DNA from: an uncultured Oscillospiraceae bacterium
GTDB lineage: Bacteria; Bacillota; Clostridia; Oscillospirales; Ruminococcaceae
Direction of reading: 5' to 3'
Assembly: GCA_934408835.1 (NCBI GenBank)
Contig: CAKRVU010000062.1
Location: forward strand, 1 to 7,305
Length of the DNA stretch: 7,305 nucleotides
The translations under genes and the position numbers were made by a program. Under the pieces are notes generated by a model. The model saw only the letters and a program-made list of their open reading frames with translations. It ran no database searches and was not told the DNA's origin. This document shows positions 6,078 through 7,305 of this stretch, piece by piece; position 1 is the first letter of the stretch; each line of letters opens with the position of its first letter.

Positions 6078-7305
<1,228 letters not shown>

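Overview
The window is part of a bacterial chromosome, most likely from a low-to-mid GC Clostridia member (Oscillospiraceae/Ruminococcaceae-like). The inference rests on the strong purine-rich Shine-Dalgarno sites, the occasional TTG start, the clostridial style of the V/A-type ATPase subunits, and an NAD+-dependent (bacterial) DNA ligase. The species cannot be named from the sequence alone.

Positions 1-5755 hold the 3' part of a V/A-type (vacuolar/archaeal-type) ATPase operon, all on the + strand and tightly packed. The order is subunit I (C-terminal end only), K (proteolipid rotor ring), F (central shaft), E (peripheral stalk), A (catalytic), B (non-catalytic) and D (central shaft). Gaps are only 18-42 bases except for a 70-base U-rich gap before K. 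Subunits C and G/H, needed for a complete enzyme, are absent here; they probably lie upstream of I, since no room for them exists between K and D. Together A3B3 binds and turns over ATP, D and F form the rotor shaft, K forms the ion-carrying ring, I carries the essential arginine of the ion half-channels, and E helps hold the head still. Residues in K point to H+ rather than Na+ as the coupling ion (inference).

Positions 5756-6107 are non-coding. They begin with a clear intrinsic terminator that closes the ATPase operon and could work in both directions. The middle has no supportable gene, only an imperfect hairpin. The end carries an extended -10 promoter and a strong ribosome binding site.

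Positions 6108-7305 are the first 399 codons of ligA (NAD+-dependent DNA ligase), running off the window end. It appears to be a separate transcription unit. I found no mobile element, CRISPR array, tRNA or rRNA. The window is mainly a conserved housekeeping region and I do not see a new system; the points most worth a second look are the form of subunit K, the subunit order, and the U-rich leader before K.
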